Below are positions 49,572-58,918 of a DNA stretch of 64,000 bases, one piece after another. The notes under the pieces were generated by a model. It was not told the DNA's origin. It saw nothing but the letters and a program-made list of their open reading frames with translations, and made no database searches. Every line of letters begins with the position of its first letter. The stretch's first letter is position 1. The position numbers were made by a program, and so were the translations under genes. Source of the DNA: Mitsuaria sp. WAJ17 (GTDB taxonomy: Bacteria > Pseudomonadota > Gammaproteobacteria > Burkholderiales > Burkholderiaceae_C); contig NZ_JACJUG010000014.1 in assembly GCF_014174515.1 (NCBI RefSeq), forward strand, positions 86,332-150,331, given 5' to 3'.

Positions 49572-50558
49572 ATGCGAATCCGTCCGACTGCCCTCGGCAT
49601 GATCACCCTTGTCAGCCTGATGGCGCTGCCCCTGGCCGCCCGGGCCGAGTACCCCGAGAAGCCCATCACCATCGTCGTCCCCTTCGCGGCCGGCGGCCCC
49701 ACCGACAAGGTGGCTCGCGACCTCGCCGAGTCCCTGCGCAAGACGCTCAATGCCACGCTGGTGATCGAAAACGTCGGCGGCGCCGGCGGCACCCTCGGCG
49801 CGACCAAGGTGGCCAAGGCCGCGCCGGACGGTTACACCGTGCTGCTGCACCACATCGGCATGGCGACCTCACCGGCCCTCTACCGCAATCTGCAGTACAA
49901 GACCCTGGACGACTTCGAGTACCTGGGCCTGATCAATGAGGTGCCCATGACCCTGGTGGCCAAGCCCACCATGGCGGCGGCCAACTACGGCGAACTGGCC
50001 AAGTGGATCGCCGCCAACAAGGAGAAGGTCAACCTGGCCAATGCCGGCCTGGGCTCGGCCTCCCACCTGTGCGGTCTGCTGTTCCAGAGCACCATCAAGA
50101 TCGACATGACCACCGTGCCGTACAAGGGCACGGGCCCGGCCATGACCGACCTGATCGGCGGCCAGGTCGATATCCTGTGCGACCAGACCACCAACACTAC
50201 GTCCCAGATCGAGGGCGGCAAGATCAAGGCCTATGCCGTGACCTCCTCCAAGCGCCTCAGCAGCCCGGCCCTGGCCAAGCTGCCCACCCTGGACGAGCTG
50301 GGCCTCAAGGGCTTCAACGTGGCCATCTGGCACGGCCTCTATGCGCCCAAGGGCACGCCCAAGCCGGTGCTGGACAAGCTCAATGCCGGCCTCAAGAAGG
50401 CCCTGCAGGACCCGGACTTGCACAAGCGTCAGGAGGCCCTGGGTGCGGTGATCGTGCAGGACGCTCGCGTCAATCCGGCCGAGCACAAGAAATTCGTGAC
50501 GGACGAAATCGGCAAGTGGGGCGTGGTGATCAAGGCGGCCGGCCAGTACGCGGATTGA
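49572..50558 (+). CDS. Bug/TctC-family periplasmic solute-binding protein
   Basis: 328 residues with a signal peptide ending in ARAEY (residues 24-28). The Bug fold is clear: YPEKPITIVVPFAAGGPTDK, VIENVGGAGGTLGATKVAKA, YTVLLHHIGMATSPALY, TVPYKGTGPAMTDLIGGQVD and GKIKAYAVTSSKR. These bind small carboxylates for tripartite tricarboxylate transporters or act as sensors. No TctA/TctB genes are nearby, so it is an orphan, as is common in Burkholderiales. Preferred start 49572 with GGAGAC upstream. Confidence 0.92.
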   Translation: MRIRPTALGMITLVSLMALPLAARAEYPEKPITIVVPFAAGGPTDKVARDLAESLRKTLNATLVIENVGGAGGTLGATKVAKAAPDGYTVLLHHIGMATSPALYRNLQYKTLDDFEYLGLINEVPMTLVAKPTMAAANYGELAKWIAANKEKVNLANAGLGSASHLCGLLFQSTIKIDMTTVPYKGTGPAMTDLIGGQVDILCDQTTNTTSQIEGGKIKAYAVTSSKRLSSPALAKLPTLDELGLKGFNVAIWHGLYAPKGTPKPVLDKLNAGLKKALQDPDLHKRQEALGAVIVQDARVNPAEHKKFVTDEIGKWGVVIKAAGQYAD

Positions 50559-50572
50559 GGGGCTGCGTCCTG

Positions 50573-51493
50573 ATGTCCGATTCCCGTCAAGCCGGGGCGG
50601 TGCCTGACGCCGTGCTGCTGCCGCGCCGAGGCCTGCTGGGCCTGGGCCTGGCGTTGGCCACGGGGGCCTGCCCGGCCGTCCCCGCCTCCCGGGCGCCGGC
50701 GTCCGACAAACTGCTGCCCGCCCTGATCCCCGACGACGTGCTGCTGGACTACCAGCGCTTCCTGGCGGGCCGGGATCCCGTGGGCATCGCCGATTTCGGC
50801 GGCCCGCACGCCCGCCGGGACGTGATCGAGGTGCTGCTGATCCAGCAGGCCCTGGCGCGGCAGGACAGCGAGCTGCGCCTGAGTCTGATGCCCATGCCCA
50901 CCAGCCAGCGCCTGCAGGCCGAGTTGCGCTCCGGCCATGCCGCCTGCAGCGCCACCAGCTACTGGCGCGAGGACTTCCCTCAATCCGATGGCCTGCTGTT
51001 CAGCGATCCGGTGCTGGACGAGGGTGAGTTCGAGGTCGGCCTCTACACCACGCCGGACCATGAGCGGGCCCTGTCCGCCCGCAGCCTGCGCGAGCTGCAG
51101 GGCTTGCGCGTGCTGAGCAACCGCAGCTGGCGCGTGGACTGGCTGACCTTGGAGCAGCTGGGCTTCACCGACCTGCAGCATGTGGCCAGCTGGAATCTGA
51201 TGCCGCGCATGTTGCAGCAGGGGCGGGCCGATCTGCTGCTGGCGCCCTTCCAGCCCACGCCGGACCTGTCCATGACGGTGGAGGGCGTCCGCCTGGTGCC
51301 GGTACCCGGGCTGAAGCTGCGCATGCGGGGCACGCGCCACTTCCTGGTCTCCCACACGCATCCGCTGGGGCCGAGGCTGCGTGAGCAGCTCAATGCTGGC
51401 CTGGCGCGGCTGCGGCAGCAGGGTCTGGTCCGCCGGGCCTACGAGCAGTGCGGCTTCTTCAATGCCCGCGTGGCGGGCTGGACGCGGCTCTGA
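50573..51493 (+). CDS. secreted substrate-binding-like (type II periplasmic fold) protein
   Basis: 306 residues. A signal-like N terminus (RRGLLGLGLALATGA with a cysteine in GACPA, possibly a lipoprotein signal). The rest has the pattern of family-3 type binding proteins: LIQQALARQDSELRLSLMPM, RLQAELRSGHAACSATSYWR, FEVGLYTTPDHERALSARSL, LRELQGLRVLSNRSWRVDWL and MLQQGRADLLLAPFQPTP. The ligand is unknown. It starts 14 bp after the Bug gene, so it is probably co-transcribed with it. Confidence 0.75.
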   Translation: MSDSRQAGAVPDAVLLPRRGLLGLGLALATGACPAVPASRAPASDKLLPALIPDDVLLDYQRFLAGRDPVGIADFGGPHARRDVIEVLLIQQALARQDSELRLSLMPMPTSQRLQAELRSGHAACSATSYWREDFPQSDGLLFSDPVLDEGEFEVGLYTTPDHERALSARSLRELQGLRVLSNRSWRVDWLTLEQLGFTDLQHVASWNLMPRMLQQGRADLLLAPFQPTPDLSMTVEGVRLVPVPGLKLRMRGTRHFLVSHTHPLGPRLREQLNAGLARLRQQGLVRRAYEQCGFFNARVAGWTRL

Positions 51494-51514
51494 ATCGCCG
51501 GCTGCCGCAGGGCT

Positions 51515-51883
51515 TCAACCCTGCAGCTCCACCAGCACGAACTGCTTGCGCACGGCTTCGATCACCTCGAATTCGCCACGGAAGCCGGGCGGGATGACCG
51601 CGCCCTCACCGGGGCCCACCTCGGTGCGGCTGCCGTCCGCGCCATGCAGGCAGACGCGGCCCTCCAGCACATGGAAGTACTCCTGCTTGCCGGGTGCGAA
51701 CTCGATGCGCCAGCGGCCCACCTCGCAGGCCCAGACGCCCGCGCTCATGGGGCCGGCCTCATGCATGAGCCAGGTCTGGCGCTGCGGTGCGCCCTCGACG
51801 CGGCGGTCCTCGCGAGGCTGGTCCCGCTGCGGTGCCAGGCCTTCGGTGCCGGAGATGGGGATGACGCGGGGGGCGGTGCTCAT
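51515..51883 (-). CDS. cupin-domain protein (DUF861/EutQ-like)
   Basis: 122 residues. The start (STAPRVIPI), VWACEVGRWRIEFAPGKQEY, the cupin turn FHVLEGRVCLHGADGSRTEV and PGEGAVIPPGFRGEFEVIEA fit the DUF861 cupins, small barrels that tend to bind organic acids or amino compounds. Last gene of a minus-strand operon with a VOC protein, dtd and a cation transporter. Convergent with the binding-protein gene. Confidence 0.82.
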   Translation of the reverse strand: MSTAPRVIPISGTEGLAPQRDQPREDRRVEGAPQRQTWLMHEAGPMSAGVWACEVGRWRIEFAPGKQEYFHVLEGRVCLHGADGSRTEVGPGEGAVIPPGFRGEFEVIEAVRKQFVLVELQG

Positions 51884-51898
51884 GTCGTGACGGCCTGC

Positions 51899-52288
51899 TC
51901 AGGACTCGGCCGCGGTGCAGACCACGGCCAGCTTGTTGCCATCGAGGTCGCGGAAGTAGGCGGCGTAGAAATTCGGTGCGTAGTCGCGCAGGCCCGGCTT
52001 GCCCTCGCAGCGGCCGCCGGCGGCCAGGGCCGCGGCATGCACGGCGTCCACCTGCGCCCGCGTGGCCGCGGCCAGGGCCAGCATGCTGCCGTTGCCCACG
52101 GTGGCGGGGGCGTCATCGTAGGGCTTGCAGATCCAGAGGAAGGCCTTGGCATCGGGCGCGTCCGGGCCGTAGCCGCAGAACTCGTCGTCGGCGTAGGTGT
52201 TCTTGAGGCCCAGGGGCGCCAGGGTGGCGTCGTAGAAGCGCTTGGCAGTCTGGCGGTCGTTGCTGCCCAGGGTGGCGTAGGAAAGCAT
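51899..52288 (-). CDS. VOC (glyoxalase fold) family protein
   Basis: 129 residues: MLSYATLGSNDRQTAKRFYD, TLAPLGLKNTYADDEFCGYG, FLWICKPYDDAPATVGNGSM, and RDLDGNKLAVVCTA at the end. Single VOC domain of the metal-independent or unknown type; function not assigned. AAGGAAC precedes the ATG. 15 bp from the cupin gene and 26 bp from dtd. Confidence 0.87.
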   Translation of the reverse strand: MLSYATLGSNDRQTAKRFYDATLAPLGLKNTYADDEFCGYGPDAPDAKAFLWICKPYDDAPATVGNGSMLALAAATRAQVDAVHAAALAAGGRCEGKPGLRDYAPNFYAAYFRDLDGNKLAVVCTAAES

Positions 52289-52314
52289 GGTGGTTCCTTC
52301 TGAAGAGGCGGGGG

Positions 52315-52755
52315 TCAGGTCATGCGCAGCGGGATGGTGACCGGGCCGTCGTTGACCAGGTGCACCTGCATGTCCGCGCCGAACTCGCCGCTTTGTACCA
52401 GGGGGTGCTGGCTGCGAGCGAAAGTCAGGCAGTGCTCGTAGAGCCGGCGGCCCTGCTCCGCCGGGGCGGCGCCGGTGAAGCTGGGGCGATTGCCGCCGCG
52501 GGTGTCGGCCGCAAGGGTGAACTGCGAGACGATCAGCAGGCCGCCGCCCACGTCCTGGACGCTGCGGTTCATCTTGCCGGCCTCGTCGCTGAAGACGCGC
52601 AGCTTGAGCACCTTCTGGATGAGCTGCTCGGCCACGGCTTCGGTGTCGCCAGGCTCGGCGCAGACCAGCATCAGGAAGCCGGCGCCGATCCGGCCCGTCA
52701 CCCGGCCGGCCACCTCGACGCGCGCCTCTCGCACGCGCTGCAGGATCGCGATCAT
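52315..52755 (-). CDS. dtd: D-aminoacyl-tRNA deacylase
   Basis: 146 residues. Dtd removes D-amino acids and glycine from mischarged tRNAs. The start [15 protein letters not shown], the active-site [17 protein letters not shown] and the cross-subunit motif NDGPVTIPL (Gly-cisPro type) are all present, at the usual family length. The start codon overlaps the stop of the upstream cation transporter (ATGA). Confidence 0.96.
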   Translation of the reverse strand: MIAILQRVREARVEVAGRVTGRIGAGFLMLVCAEPGDTEAVAEQLIQKVLKLRVFSDEAGKMNRSVQDVGGGLLIVSQFTLAADTRGGNRPSFTGAAPAEQGRRLYEHCLTFARSQHPLVQSGEFGADMQVHLVNDGPVTIPLRMT

Positions 52756-53654
52756 GGGCCGATGCCCTCCCTGTCCTTGGGGTCGTTGAAATGCGCCTCC
52801 ACATCCATGGGCAGCAGCTGGATGCTGGCGCGCAGGCCCGGCACGGCAGCCATCAGGGCGCGCTCCACGGCACCGCGTTCGGCGGCGGCCTGGCCCAGGG
52901 ACCAGCCGGCGGGCATGTGCATGTGCATGTCCACATAGCGGCGCTGGCCGGAGACTCGGGTAGCGATGTGATCGAAGCGGACCTGCTGATGGCTGCAGCG
53001 TTCCAGCACCGCATGGATGGCGGCCTGACTCTCGGTGTCCAGGGCCTCGTCCATCAGGCCCGCGGCGGACTCCATCACCAGCAGCGCGCCCTCGCGCAGG
53101 ATGTTCAGGGCCACCAGCACGGCGATCACCGGGTCCAGCCACAGCCAGCCGGTGGCCATCACGCCGATCAGGCCGGCCACCACGCCGATGGAGGTCCAGA
53201 CATCGGTGAAGAGGTGGCGGGCATCGGCCTCCAAGGCCATGGAGCGGTGCTCGCGGGCCTTCTTGAGCATGGCCCAGGCCAGGCCGCCGTTGAGGGCCGA
53301 ACTGATCAGGGACAGCACCATGCCCAGGCCCAGCTGCTCCACGGGCTGCGGGCTCAGCAGGCGGTGCACGGCGGCCCAGATGATGCCGGCCGCCGCCGCG
53401 AAGATCAGCACGCCCTCGAAGCCGCTGGAGAAGTACTCGGCCTTGTGGTGGCCGAAGGGATGGTCCTCGTCGGGCGGGCGCTGGGCCACGGTCACCATGG
53501 CCAGGGCAAACATGGCGCCGGCCAGGTTGACCAGGGACTCCAGGGCATCGGAGAGCAGGGAGACGGAATCCGTCCAGTACCAGGCCCCGGTCTTCAGGGC
53601 GATGGTGACGGCGGCCACCGCGATGGAGAGCTTGAGGTAGCTGCTGACTTGCAT
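52752..53654 (-). CDS. cation diffusion facilitator (CDF) family metal transporter
   Basis: 300 residues with six membrane helices and a C-terminal cytoplasmic domain. Metal site residues: Asp36 in SLLSDALES, the [15 protein letters not shown] loop and [13 protein letters not shown] (HxxxD). It exports Zn(II), Fe(II) or Mn(II) by proton antiport; the HxxxD site favours Zn or Cd but does not settle it. Heads the operon with dtd, VOC and cupin genes. Divergent from argB across a 164-bp region with a palindrome. Confidence 0.92.
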   Translation of the reverse strand: MQVSSYLKLSIAVAAVTIALKTGAWYWTDSVSLLSDALESLVNLAGAMFALAMVTVAQRPPDEDHPFGHHKAEYFSSGFEGVLIFAAAAGIIWAAVHRLLSPQPVEQLGLGMVLSLISSALNGGLAWAMLKKAREHRSMALEADARHLFTDVWTSIGVVAGLIGVMATGWLWLDPVIAVLVALNILREGALLVMESAAGLMDEALDTESQAAIHAVLERCSHQQVRFDHIATRVSGQRRYVDMHMHMPAGWSLGQAAAERGAVERALMAAVPGLRASIQLLPMDVEAHFNDPKDREGIGP

Positions 53655-53698
53655 GATGGGCTGGATTCTCGCTGTTGCCGGGCCTGTCTTTTTGCAAT

Positions 53699-53711
53699 GC
53701 GAACGGTTCGC
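53699..53711. promoter_or_regulatory. 13-bp palindrome in the CDF/argB divergent region
   Basis: gcgaac-g-gttcgc is perfect. It lies 45 bp above the CDF start and 108 bp from argB, where an operator for a metal or arginine regulator could be. No matching regulator is nearby. Confidence 0.4.
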
Positions 53712-53818
53712 TTTTCGTGAACCCTGGGCCCGCGCGCACCGCGGGACGGCGGTCCTACAATCGCCGCGAGTTCCGCGGGCTCGCCTGATCCTCCCGCGCT
53801 TTCCTGCCGAGCAGCCCC

Positions 53819-54730
53819 ATGAAGAACGATCCCGCCCTGCACACCGACGTGTCCCACATCGCCCCGCGCGAGAAGGCCGAGATCCTGTCCCAGGCGCTGC
53901 CCTACATCCGCAAGTTTCACGGCAAGACCATCGTGATCAAGTACGGCGGCAACGCCATGACCGACCCGGTGCTGCAGCAGGATTTCGCCGAGGACGTGGT
54001 CCTGCTGAAGCTGGTCGGCATGAATCCGGTGGTGGTGCACGGCGGCGGTCCGCAGATCGAGGAGCTGCTGACCAAGCTGGGCAAGAAGGGCCACTTCATT
54101 CAGGGCATGCGCGTCACCGACAAGGAGACCATGGACGTGGTCGAGTGGGTGCTGGCCGGCGAGGTGCAGCAGGACGTGGTGGGGCTGATCAACGCCGCCG
54201 GTGGCAAGGCCGTGGGCCTGACCGGCCGTGACGGCGGCATGATCCGCGCCAGGAAGCTCAAGGTCCAGGACAAGGACGACCCCAGCAAGGAACACGACAT
54301 CGGCCAGGTCGGGGACATCGTCTCCATCGACCCCAGCGTGGTGAAGGCCCTGCAGGACGATCAGTTCATCCCCGTCGTGAGCCCCATCGGCTTCGGCGAG
54401 AACAACGAAAGCTACAACATCAACGCCGACGTCGTGGCCGCCAAGCTGGCCACCGTGCTGCAGGCCGAGAAGCTGCTGATGCTCACCAACATCCGCGGTG
54501 TGCTGGACAAGCAAGGCCAGCTGATGACTGAGCTCACACCCCGTCGCATCGACGAGCTCGTGGCGGACGGCACCATCAGCGGCGGCATGATCCCCAAGAT
54601 CGCCGGCGCGATCGACGCGGCCAAGAGCGGTGTCAATGCCGTGCATATCATCGACGGCCGCGTGCCGCATGCCATGCTGCTGGAGATCCTGTCCGACCAG
54701 GCCTACGGCACGATGATCCGTTCGCATTGA
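53819..54730 (+). CDS. argB: acetylglutamate kinase
   Basis: 303 residues. Phosphorylates N-acetyl-L-glutamate in arginine synthesis. The amino-acid-kinase fold is clear: [89 protein letters not shown] and [20 protein letters not shown]. The N-terminal extension with [12 protein letters not shown] is typical of arginine-sensitive, hexameric enzymes. A -10-like TACAAT lies at 53755. It stands alone among the arginine genes here. Confidence 0.97.
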   Translation: MKNDPALHTDVSHIAPREKAEILSQALPYIRKFHGKTIVIKYGGNAMTDPVLQQDFAEDVVLLKLVGMNPVVVHGGGPQIEELLTKLGKKGHFIQGMRVTDKETMDVVEWVLAGEVQQDVVGLINAAGGKAVGLTGRDGGMIRARKLKVQDKDDPSKEHDIGQVGDIVSIDPSVVKALQDDQFIPVVSPIGFGENNESYNINADVVAAKLATVLQAEKLLMLTNIRGVLDKQGQLMTELTPRRIDELVADGTISGGMIPKIAGAIDAAKSGVNAVHIIDGRVPHAMLLEILSDQAYGTMIRSH

Positions 54731-54743
54731 GCACGCGGTCCTG

Positions 54744-55511
54744 ATGCGGCGCCCACCCCTGCGCCACGCCGGCCGGGCCCGACAGCATGGCGAGGGCCCG
54801 GTCTGGCTCTTCGACCTGGACAACACCCTGCACAACGCCTCGGACCGGGTCTTCGCTGCGCTCAACGTGGCCATGACGGCCTATATCGAGCGCCACCTGG
54901 GTGTCGATACCGCGCAAGCCAACTGCCTGCGCCGCCTCTACTGGGCGCGCTACGGCGCCACGCTGACCGGCCTGGTGCGCCACCATGGCATCGATGCCGC
55001 GCACTTTCTGGCTGAGACCCACGCGCTGCCCGGCATGGAGGCGCATCTGCACGGCCATGCCCATGACCTGGCGGCCCTGGCCCGCCTGCCAGGCCGCAAG
55101 TTCCTGCTGACCAACGGCCCCGCCGCCTACGCCTGGCGGGTGCTGCGGGCCGTCGGCCTGGGCCATGCCTTTGAAGGGGTCATCGCGCTGGAGCAGATGG
55201 CCATGTTCGGCCAGCTCCGCCCCAAGCCGGACCGCCGCATGTTCCGCCATGTACTGGCCCGGCTGCGGGTGCAGCCGACGCGCTGCGTGCTGGTGGAAGA
55301 CAGCCTGATGCACCAGAAGGCCGCCCGCTCGCTGGGCCTACGCACGGTGTGGGTCCAGCGCTGGACCAAGGCTTCCGTGCACGGCCCCGAGGCGCACCTG
55401 CCGCTACGGCGCCGTCCGTCCTATGTGGACCAGCGCGTCCATGGCCTGGGCGCACTGCGCTGGCGTGCACTCGTCCACGCTACGGGCCCATCTGGACGGG
55501 GTTTTCCATAG
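54744..55511 (+). CDS. HAD-family pyrimidine 5'-nucleotidase
   Basis: 255 residues. Motif I WLFDLDNTLHNAS with nucleophile Asp24, motif II LLTNGPAAYAWRVLRAVGLG, motif III/IV KPDRRMFRHV and VLVEDSLMHQKAARSLGLRT. It dephosphorylates pyrimidine monophosphates. The argB-nucleotidase-slmA neighbourhood is common in Burkholderiales, but here a response regulator gene is inserted before slmA. It starts 13 bp after argB. Confidence 0.9.
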   Translation: MRRPPLRHAGRARQHGEGPVWLFDLDNTLHNASDRVFAALNVAMTAYIERHLGVDTAQANCLRRLYWARYGATLTGLVRHHGIDAAHFLAETHALPGMEAHLHGHAHDLAALARLPGRKFLLTNGPAAYAWRVLRAVGLGHAFEGVIALEQMAMFGQLRPKPDRRMFRHVLARLRVQPTRCVLVEDSLMHQKAARSLGLRTVWVQRWTKASVHGPEAHLPLRRRPSYVDQRVHGLGALRWRALVHATGPSGRGFP

Positions 55512-55619
55512 CCCCCTGATCACCTGATGCCCCAGGCCCGGTTTTGACGGTAGCATCCGCCACGCAGAAGCAGCGGTGCATCTGCCCCGCACAGCCGGGT
55601 CCAGAAGAACGACAAGCCC

Positions 55620-56303
55620 ATGTCATTGTTCAGCGTTCTGATCGTCGAAGACCAGGTCCGGTTCCGGGAAGCCTTCGAGAAATCCCTGTCCCAGGCCAGT
55701 GACATCCGTTTGCTGGGCATGGCGTCCGACCTACAGCAGGGCCGGCGCATGTTCGACCAGCTGCGCCCCGACGTGCTCCTGGTGGACCTGGATCTCCCGG
55801 GGGGCAGCGGCATCGAGCTCATCCGCCACGCGGCCCAGGCCCATCCCGATTGCGAGGTCATGGTGATCTCGGTCTTCGGTGACGAGCAGCATGTGCTGTC
55901 CAGCATCGAGGCCGGCGCCACGGGCTACCTGCTCAAGGACAGCCTCGCCCTGGACCTTCCAGATCAACTGCGCGCCCTGCGCAGTGGCGGCAGTCCCATC
56001 AGCCCCGTCATCGCCCGCCGCCTGCTGCTGCGCCTCAACGCAGGCACCCAGCATCTGCACGGCCTGCCCGCCGAGACTGGTGCGGCGCCGCTGGACGAGA
56101 ACGTCATCGCGCTGTCCGAGCAGGAATCGCGCGTGCTGCACCTCGCCGCCAAAGGCTTCACCTTCGACGAGATCGCGCAGTTCTTGCAGGTCTCGCCGCA
56201 CACGGTCATGACTTATGTCAAGCGCATCTACCGCAAGCTGCAGGTGCGCTCCAAGGTCGAGGCCATCTACGAGGCCCGCCGCCTGGGCTGGCTGCGCGAC
56301 TGA
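55620..56303 (+). CDS. orphan NarL/FixJ-type response regulator
   Basis: 227 residues. Receiver domain: acidic pair Glu10-Asp11, phospho-acceptor Asp56 in VDLDLPGGSG, EVMVISVFGDE and TGYLLKDSLA. The output domain is a LuxR helix-turn-helix (LSEQESRVLHLAAKGFTFDE, IAQFLQVSPHTVMTYVKRIY). No histidine kinase is in the window next to it, so the cognate kinase must be elsewhere. Its target genes are unknown. Confidence 0.93.
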   Translation: MSLFSVLIVEDQVRFREAFEKSLSQASDIRLLGMASDLQQGRRMFDQLRPDVLLVDLDLPGGSGIELIRHAAQAHPDCEVMVISVFGDEQHVLSSIEAGATGYLLKDSLALDLPDQLRALRSGGSPISPVIARRLLLRLNAGTQHLHGLPAETGAAPLDENVIALSEQESRVLHLAAKGFTFDEIAQFLQVSPHTVMTYVKRIYRKLQVRSKVEAIYEARRLGWLRD

Positions 56304-56371
56304 AGGCGGCCCGGGCCCAGGCCTGAGGATGGCCGAGGGCGCCACAGGGCTGTGCCAGAATCCACAGCGCC

Positions 56372-57037
56372 ATGCACGTCGCCGCCTCCCCCGATCCGGA
56401 CCCCGAAGACCCTGCCGCCGGTAGCCCCGGAGCGGCAGCGCCCGAGACCAAGCGCCGCACTCGCCCCAAGCCGGGCGAGCGCCGAGTGCAGATCCTGCAG
56501 ACCCTGGCCAGCATGCTGGAGCAACCCGGCGCCGAGCGCGTGACCACGGCCGCGCTGGCCGGCCGCCTGGAGGTCAGCGAGGCCGCGCTGTACCGCCACT
56601 TCGCCAGCAAGGCCCAGATGTTCGAGGGCCTGATCGAATTCATCGAGTCCAGCATCTACACCCTGCTGAACCAGATCGCCGAGCGCGAGGCCGCCGGCCT
56701 CGTGCAAGCCCAGCGCATCGTCTCGGTGCTGCTGCAGTTCGGCGAGCGCAACCCGGGCATGAGCCGGGTGATGGTGGGGGACGCCCTCGTCTACGAGAAC
56801 GAGCGGCTGATCCAGCGCATGAACCTGTTCTTCGATCGCGTCGAGGCCACGCTGCGCCAGGTGTTGCGCCAGGCCGCCGAGGCCGAGGGCTCAGAGACCC
56901 CGACGGTGCAGGCCAACGCCCAGGCCTCGGTGCTGGTGAGCTTCATCATCGGCCGGCTGCAGCGCTATGCCCGTTCGGGCTTCAAGCGCATGCCCACCGA
57001 GCAGCTGGATGTCGCCCTGGGCCTGCTGACGCGCTGA
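56372..57037 (+). CDS. slmA: nucleoid occlusion factor SlmA (TetR family)
   Basis: 221 residues. SlmA binds specific chromosomal sites and blocks FtsZ assembly over the nucleoid. The first 30 residues are a Pro/Ala-rich extension. The TetR helix-turn-helix (VTTAALAGRLEVSEAALYRH, FASKAQMFEGLIEFIESSIY) and ending SFIIGRLQRYARSGFKRMP match the family. Confidence 0.93.
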   Translation: MHVAASPDPDPEDPAAGSPGAAAPETKRRTRPKPGERRVQILQTLASMLEQPGAERVTTAALAGRLEVSEAALYRHFASKAQMFEGLIEFIESSIYTLLNQIAEREAAGLVQAQRIVSVLLQFGERNPGMSRVMVGDALVYENERLIQRMNLFFDRVEATLRQVLRQAAEAEGSETPTVQANAQASVLVSFIIGRLQRYARSGFKRMPTEQLDVALGLLTR

Positions 57038-57098
57038 GTCCGTGGCCCGCGCGGGCCGTGCTTCCATCCTTCAGCCCCGGCCTGCCGGGAAGACCGCC

Positions 57099-58031
57099 AT
57101 GTCCACCGATGCCCTTGTCCAGTTCCTGAGCCGCGCGGAAAGCCTGCTGGCCCGTGCGGAGTCCCTGCTGCCGCCGCAGCTCGGCGCGCCCGACTGGGCC
57201 GCCTCCAGCGCCTTCCGCTACCGTCGCCGCCGCGGCGTGCCGGTGCTGGAGCCGGTGCGCCATGTGGCCACCATTCGGCTGGAGGCGCTGAAGGAGGTCG
57301 ATGCCCAGAAGGAGCGGCTGCTGCAGAACAGCCGCCAGTTCGTGCAGGGCCGGCCGGCCAATAATGTGCTGCTGACGGGGGCTCGCGGCACGGGCAAGAG
57401 CTCGCTGATCAAGGCGGTGCTCAACGAATTCTCGGGCCAGGGCCTGCGCCTTATCGAGGTGGACAAAGCCGATCTCGTGGACCTGCCTGACCTCGTCGAT
57501 CTGGTGGCCGAGCGCCCTGAGCGCTTCATCATCTTCTGCGACGACCTCAGCTTCGAGGAGGGCGAGGCCGGCTACAAGGCGCTGAAGTCCATGCTGGACG
57601 GCTCCATCGCCGCGGCCAGCGACAATGTGCTGATCTACGCCACCAGCAATCGCCGCCACCTGCTGCCCGAGCAGATGCGGGACAACCTCGCGGCCAAGGT
57701 CGATGAGAACGGCGAGCTGCATCCCGGCGAGGCCATCGAGGAGAAGGTGAGCCTGTCTGAGCGCTTCGGCCTGTGGATCAGCTTCTACCCCTTCAGCCAG
57801 CAGGAGTACCTGGCCATCGCGGCCCAGTGGCTGCGGCATTTCGGCCTGGGAGAGGCGGCCATCGCCGCCGCGCGCCAGCCGGCGCTGATCTGGGCCCTGG
57901 AGCGTGGGTCGCGATCCGGGCGTGTGGCCTACCAGTTCGCCCGTGACCTGGCCGGGCGAGGCGGCCCCGGAGCCCTGACCGCCGCCACGCCGGCTGATGC
58001 CCCCATTCCCGACGACCTGGACCAGGCCTGA
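57099..58031 (+). CDS. DUF815 family AAA+-like ATP-binding protein
   Basis: 310 residues. Walker A GARGTGKSS (94-101), Walker B FIIFCDDLSF, YATSNRRHLLPEQM as sensor and RSGRVAYQFARDL at the end. DUF815 is a small AAA+-like family of unknown role, broadly conserved in proteobacteria. The ATG at 57099 matches family starts; the longer frame from 57042 would nearly touch slmA. Followed 5 bp later by mutT. Confidence 0.9.
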   Translation: MSTDALVQFLSRAESLLARAESLLPPQLGAPDWAASSAFRYRRRRGVPVLEPVRHVATIRLEALKEVDAQKERLLQNSRQFVQGRPANNVLLTGARGTGKSSLIKAVLNEFSGQGLRLIEVDKADLVDLPDLVDLVAERPERFIIFCDDLSFEEGEAGYKALKSMLDGSIAAASDNVLIYATSNRRHLLPEQMRDNLAAKVDENGELHPGEAIEEKVSLSERFGLWISFYPFSQQEYLAIAAQWLRHFGLGEAAIAAARQPALIWALERGSRSGRVAYQFARDLAGRGGPGALTAATPADAPIPDDLDQA

Positions 58032-58036
58032 ACGCC

Positions 58037-58507
58037 ATGACGACCGAATCGACGACGAAGGCCCATCCCGCCGACCGCGTGCCCGTGGACGTGGCCGTGG
58101 GCGTGCTGGTGCGGCGCGACCTGCAAGGCCGTGAGGCCGACTTCCTGCTGACCTCCCGCCCCGAGGGCAAGGTCTACGCCGGCTACTGGGAGTACCCGGG
58201 CGGCAAGCTGGAGGCCGGCGAGACCGTGGAGCAGGCCCTGCGCCGCGAGCTGCACGAGGAGCTGGGCATCACCATCGGCGCCGCCCATCCCTGGAAGGTC
58301 GAGGTGATGGACTACCCTCATGCCCGCGTGCGCCTGCACTTCTGCAAGGTTTACGACTGGAAGGGCGACTTCGAGATGCGCGAGGGCCAGCAAATGGCCT
58401 GGCAGGGCCTGCCAGTGACAGTGCAACCCGTGCTGCCGGGCACCGTCCCCGTGCTGCAGTGGTTCGCCGAGGAACGAGGCTTTCAGGGGGCCACCCACCA
58501 TGGCTGA
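58037..58507 (+). CDS. mutT: MutT-like 8-oxo-dGTP diphosphatase (Nudix)
   Basis: 156 residues. Nudix box from Gly56: [10 protein letters not shown] then [10 protein letters not shown], preceded by the MutT-type YAGYWEYPG. It cleanses oxidised dGTP from the pool. Its stop overlaps an in-frame ATG (58500) of the hisI region, so it is coupled with the histidine genes. Other Nudix substrates cannot be excluded. Confidence 0.9.
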   Translation: MTTESTTKAHPADRVPVDVAVGVLVRRDLQGREADFLLTSRPEGKVYAGYWEYPGGKLEAGETVEQALRRELHEELGITIGAAHPWKVEVMDYPHARVRLHFCKVYDWKGDFEMREGQQMAWQGLPVTVQPVLPGTVPVLQWFAEERGFQGATHHG

Positions 58508-58520
58508 GTACACTGCCGCC

Positions 58521-58913
58521 ATGGATTGGCTGGATCAGATCAAATGGGACGAGCAGGGCCTGGTGCCCGTCATCGCCCAGGAGCGCGACACGGGCGATGT
58601 GCTCATGTTCGCCTGGATGAACCGCGAGGCCCTGCGCCTCACAGCCGAGAAGGGCGAGGCCGTCTACTGGAGCCGCTCGCGCCAGAAGCTGTGGCACAAG
58701 GGCGAGGAGTCCGGTCACATCCAGCAGGTACACGAGATGCGCCTGGACTGTGACAACGACGTGGTCCTGCTCAAGATCACCCAGCGCGGCCACGAGCCCG
58801 GCATCGCCTGCCACACCGGCCGCCACAGCTGCTTCTTCCAGTGCCTGGACGGCCAGCAGTGGACCGCGGTGGAGCCCGTGCTCAAGGACCCCCACCAGAT
58901 CTACAGCAAGTGA
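58521..58913 (+). CDS. hisI: phosphoribosyl-AMP cyclohydrolase
   Basis: 130 residues, the normal length for stand-alone HisI. Third step of histidine synthesis, Zn-dependent. Motifs: [55 protein letters not shown] and [10 protein letters not shown]. The ATG at 58521 matches family starts (MDWLDQIKW); 58500 is the alternative and overlaps mutT. hisE follows 5 bp later. Confidence 0.96.
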   Translation: MDWLDQIKWDEQGLVPVIAQERDTGDVLMFAWMNREALRLTAEKGEAVYWSRSRQKLWHKGEESGHIQQVHEMRLDCDNDVVLLKITQRGHEPGIACHTGRHSCFFQCLDGQQWTAVEPVLKDPHQIYSK

Positions 58914-58918
58914 GCGCG

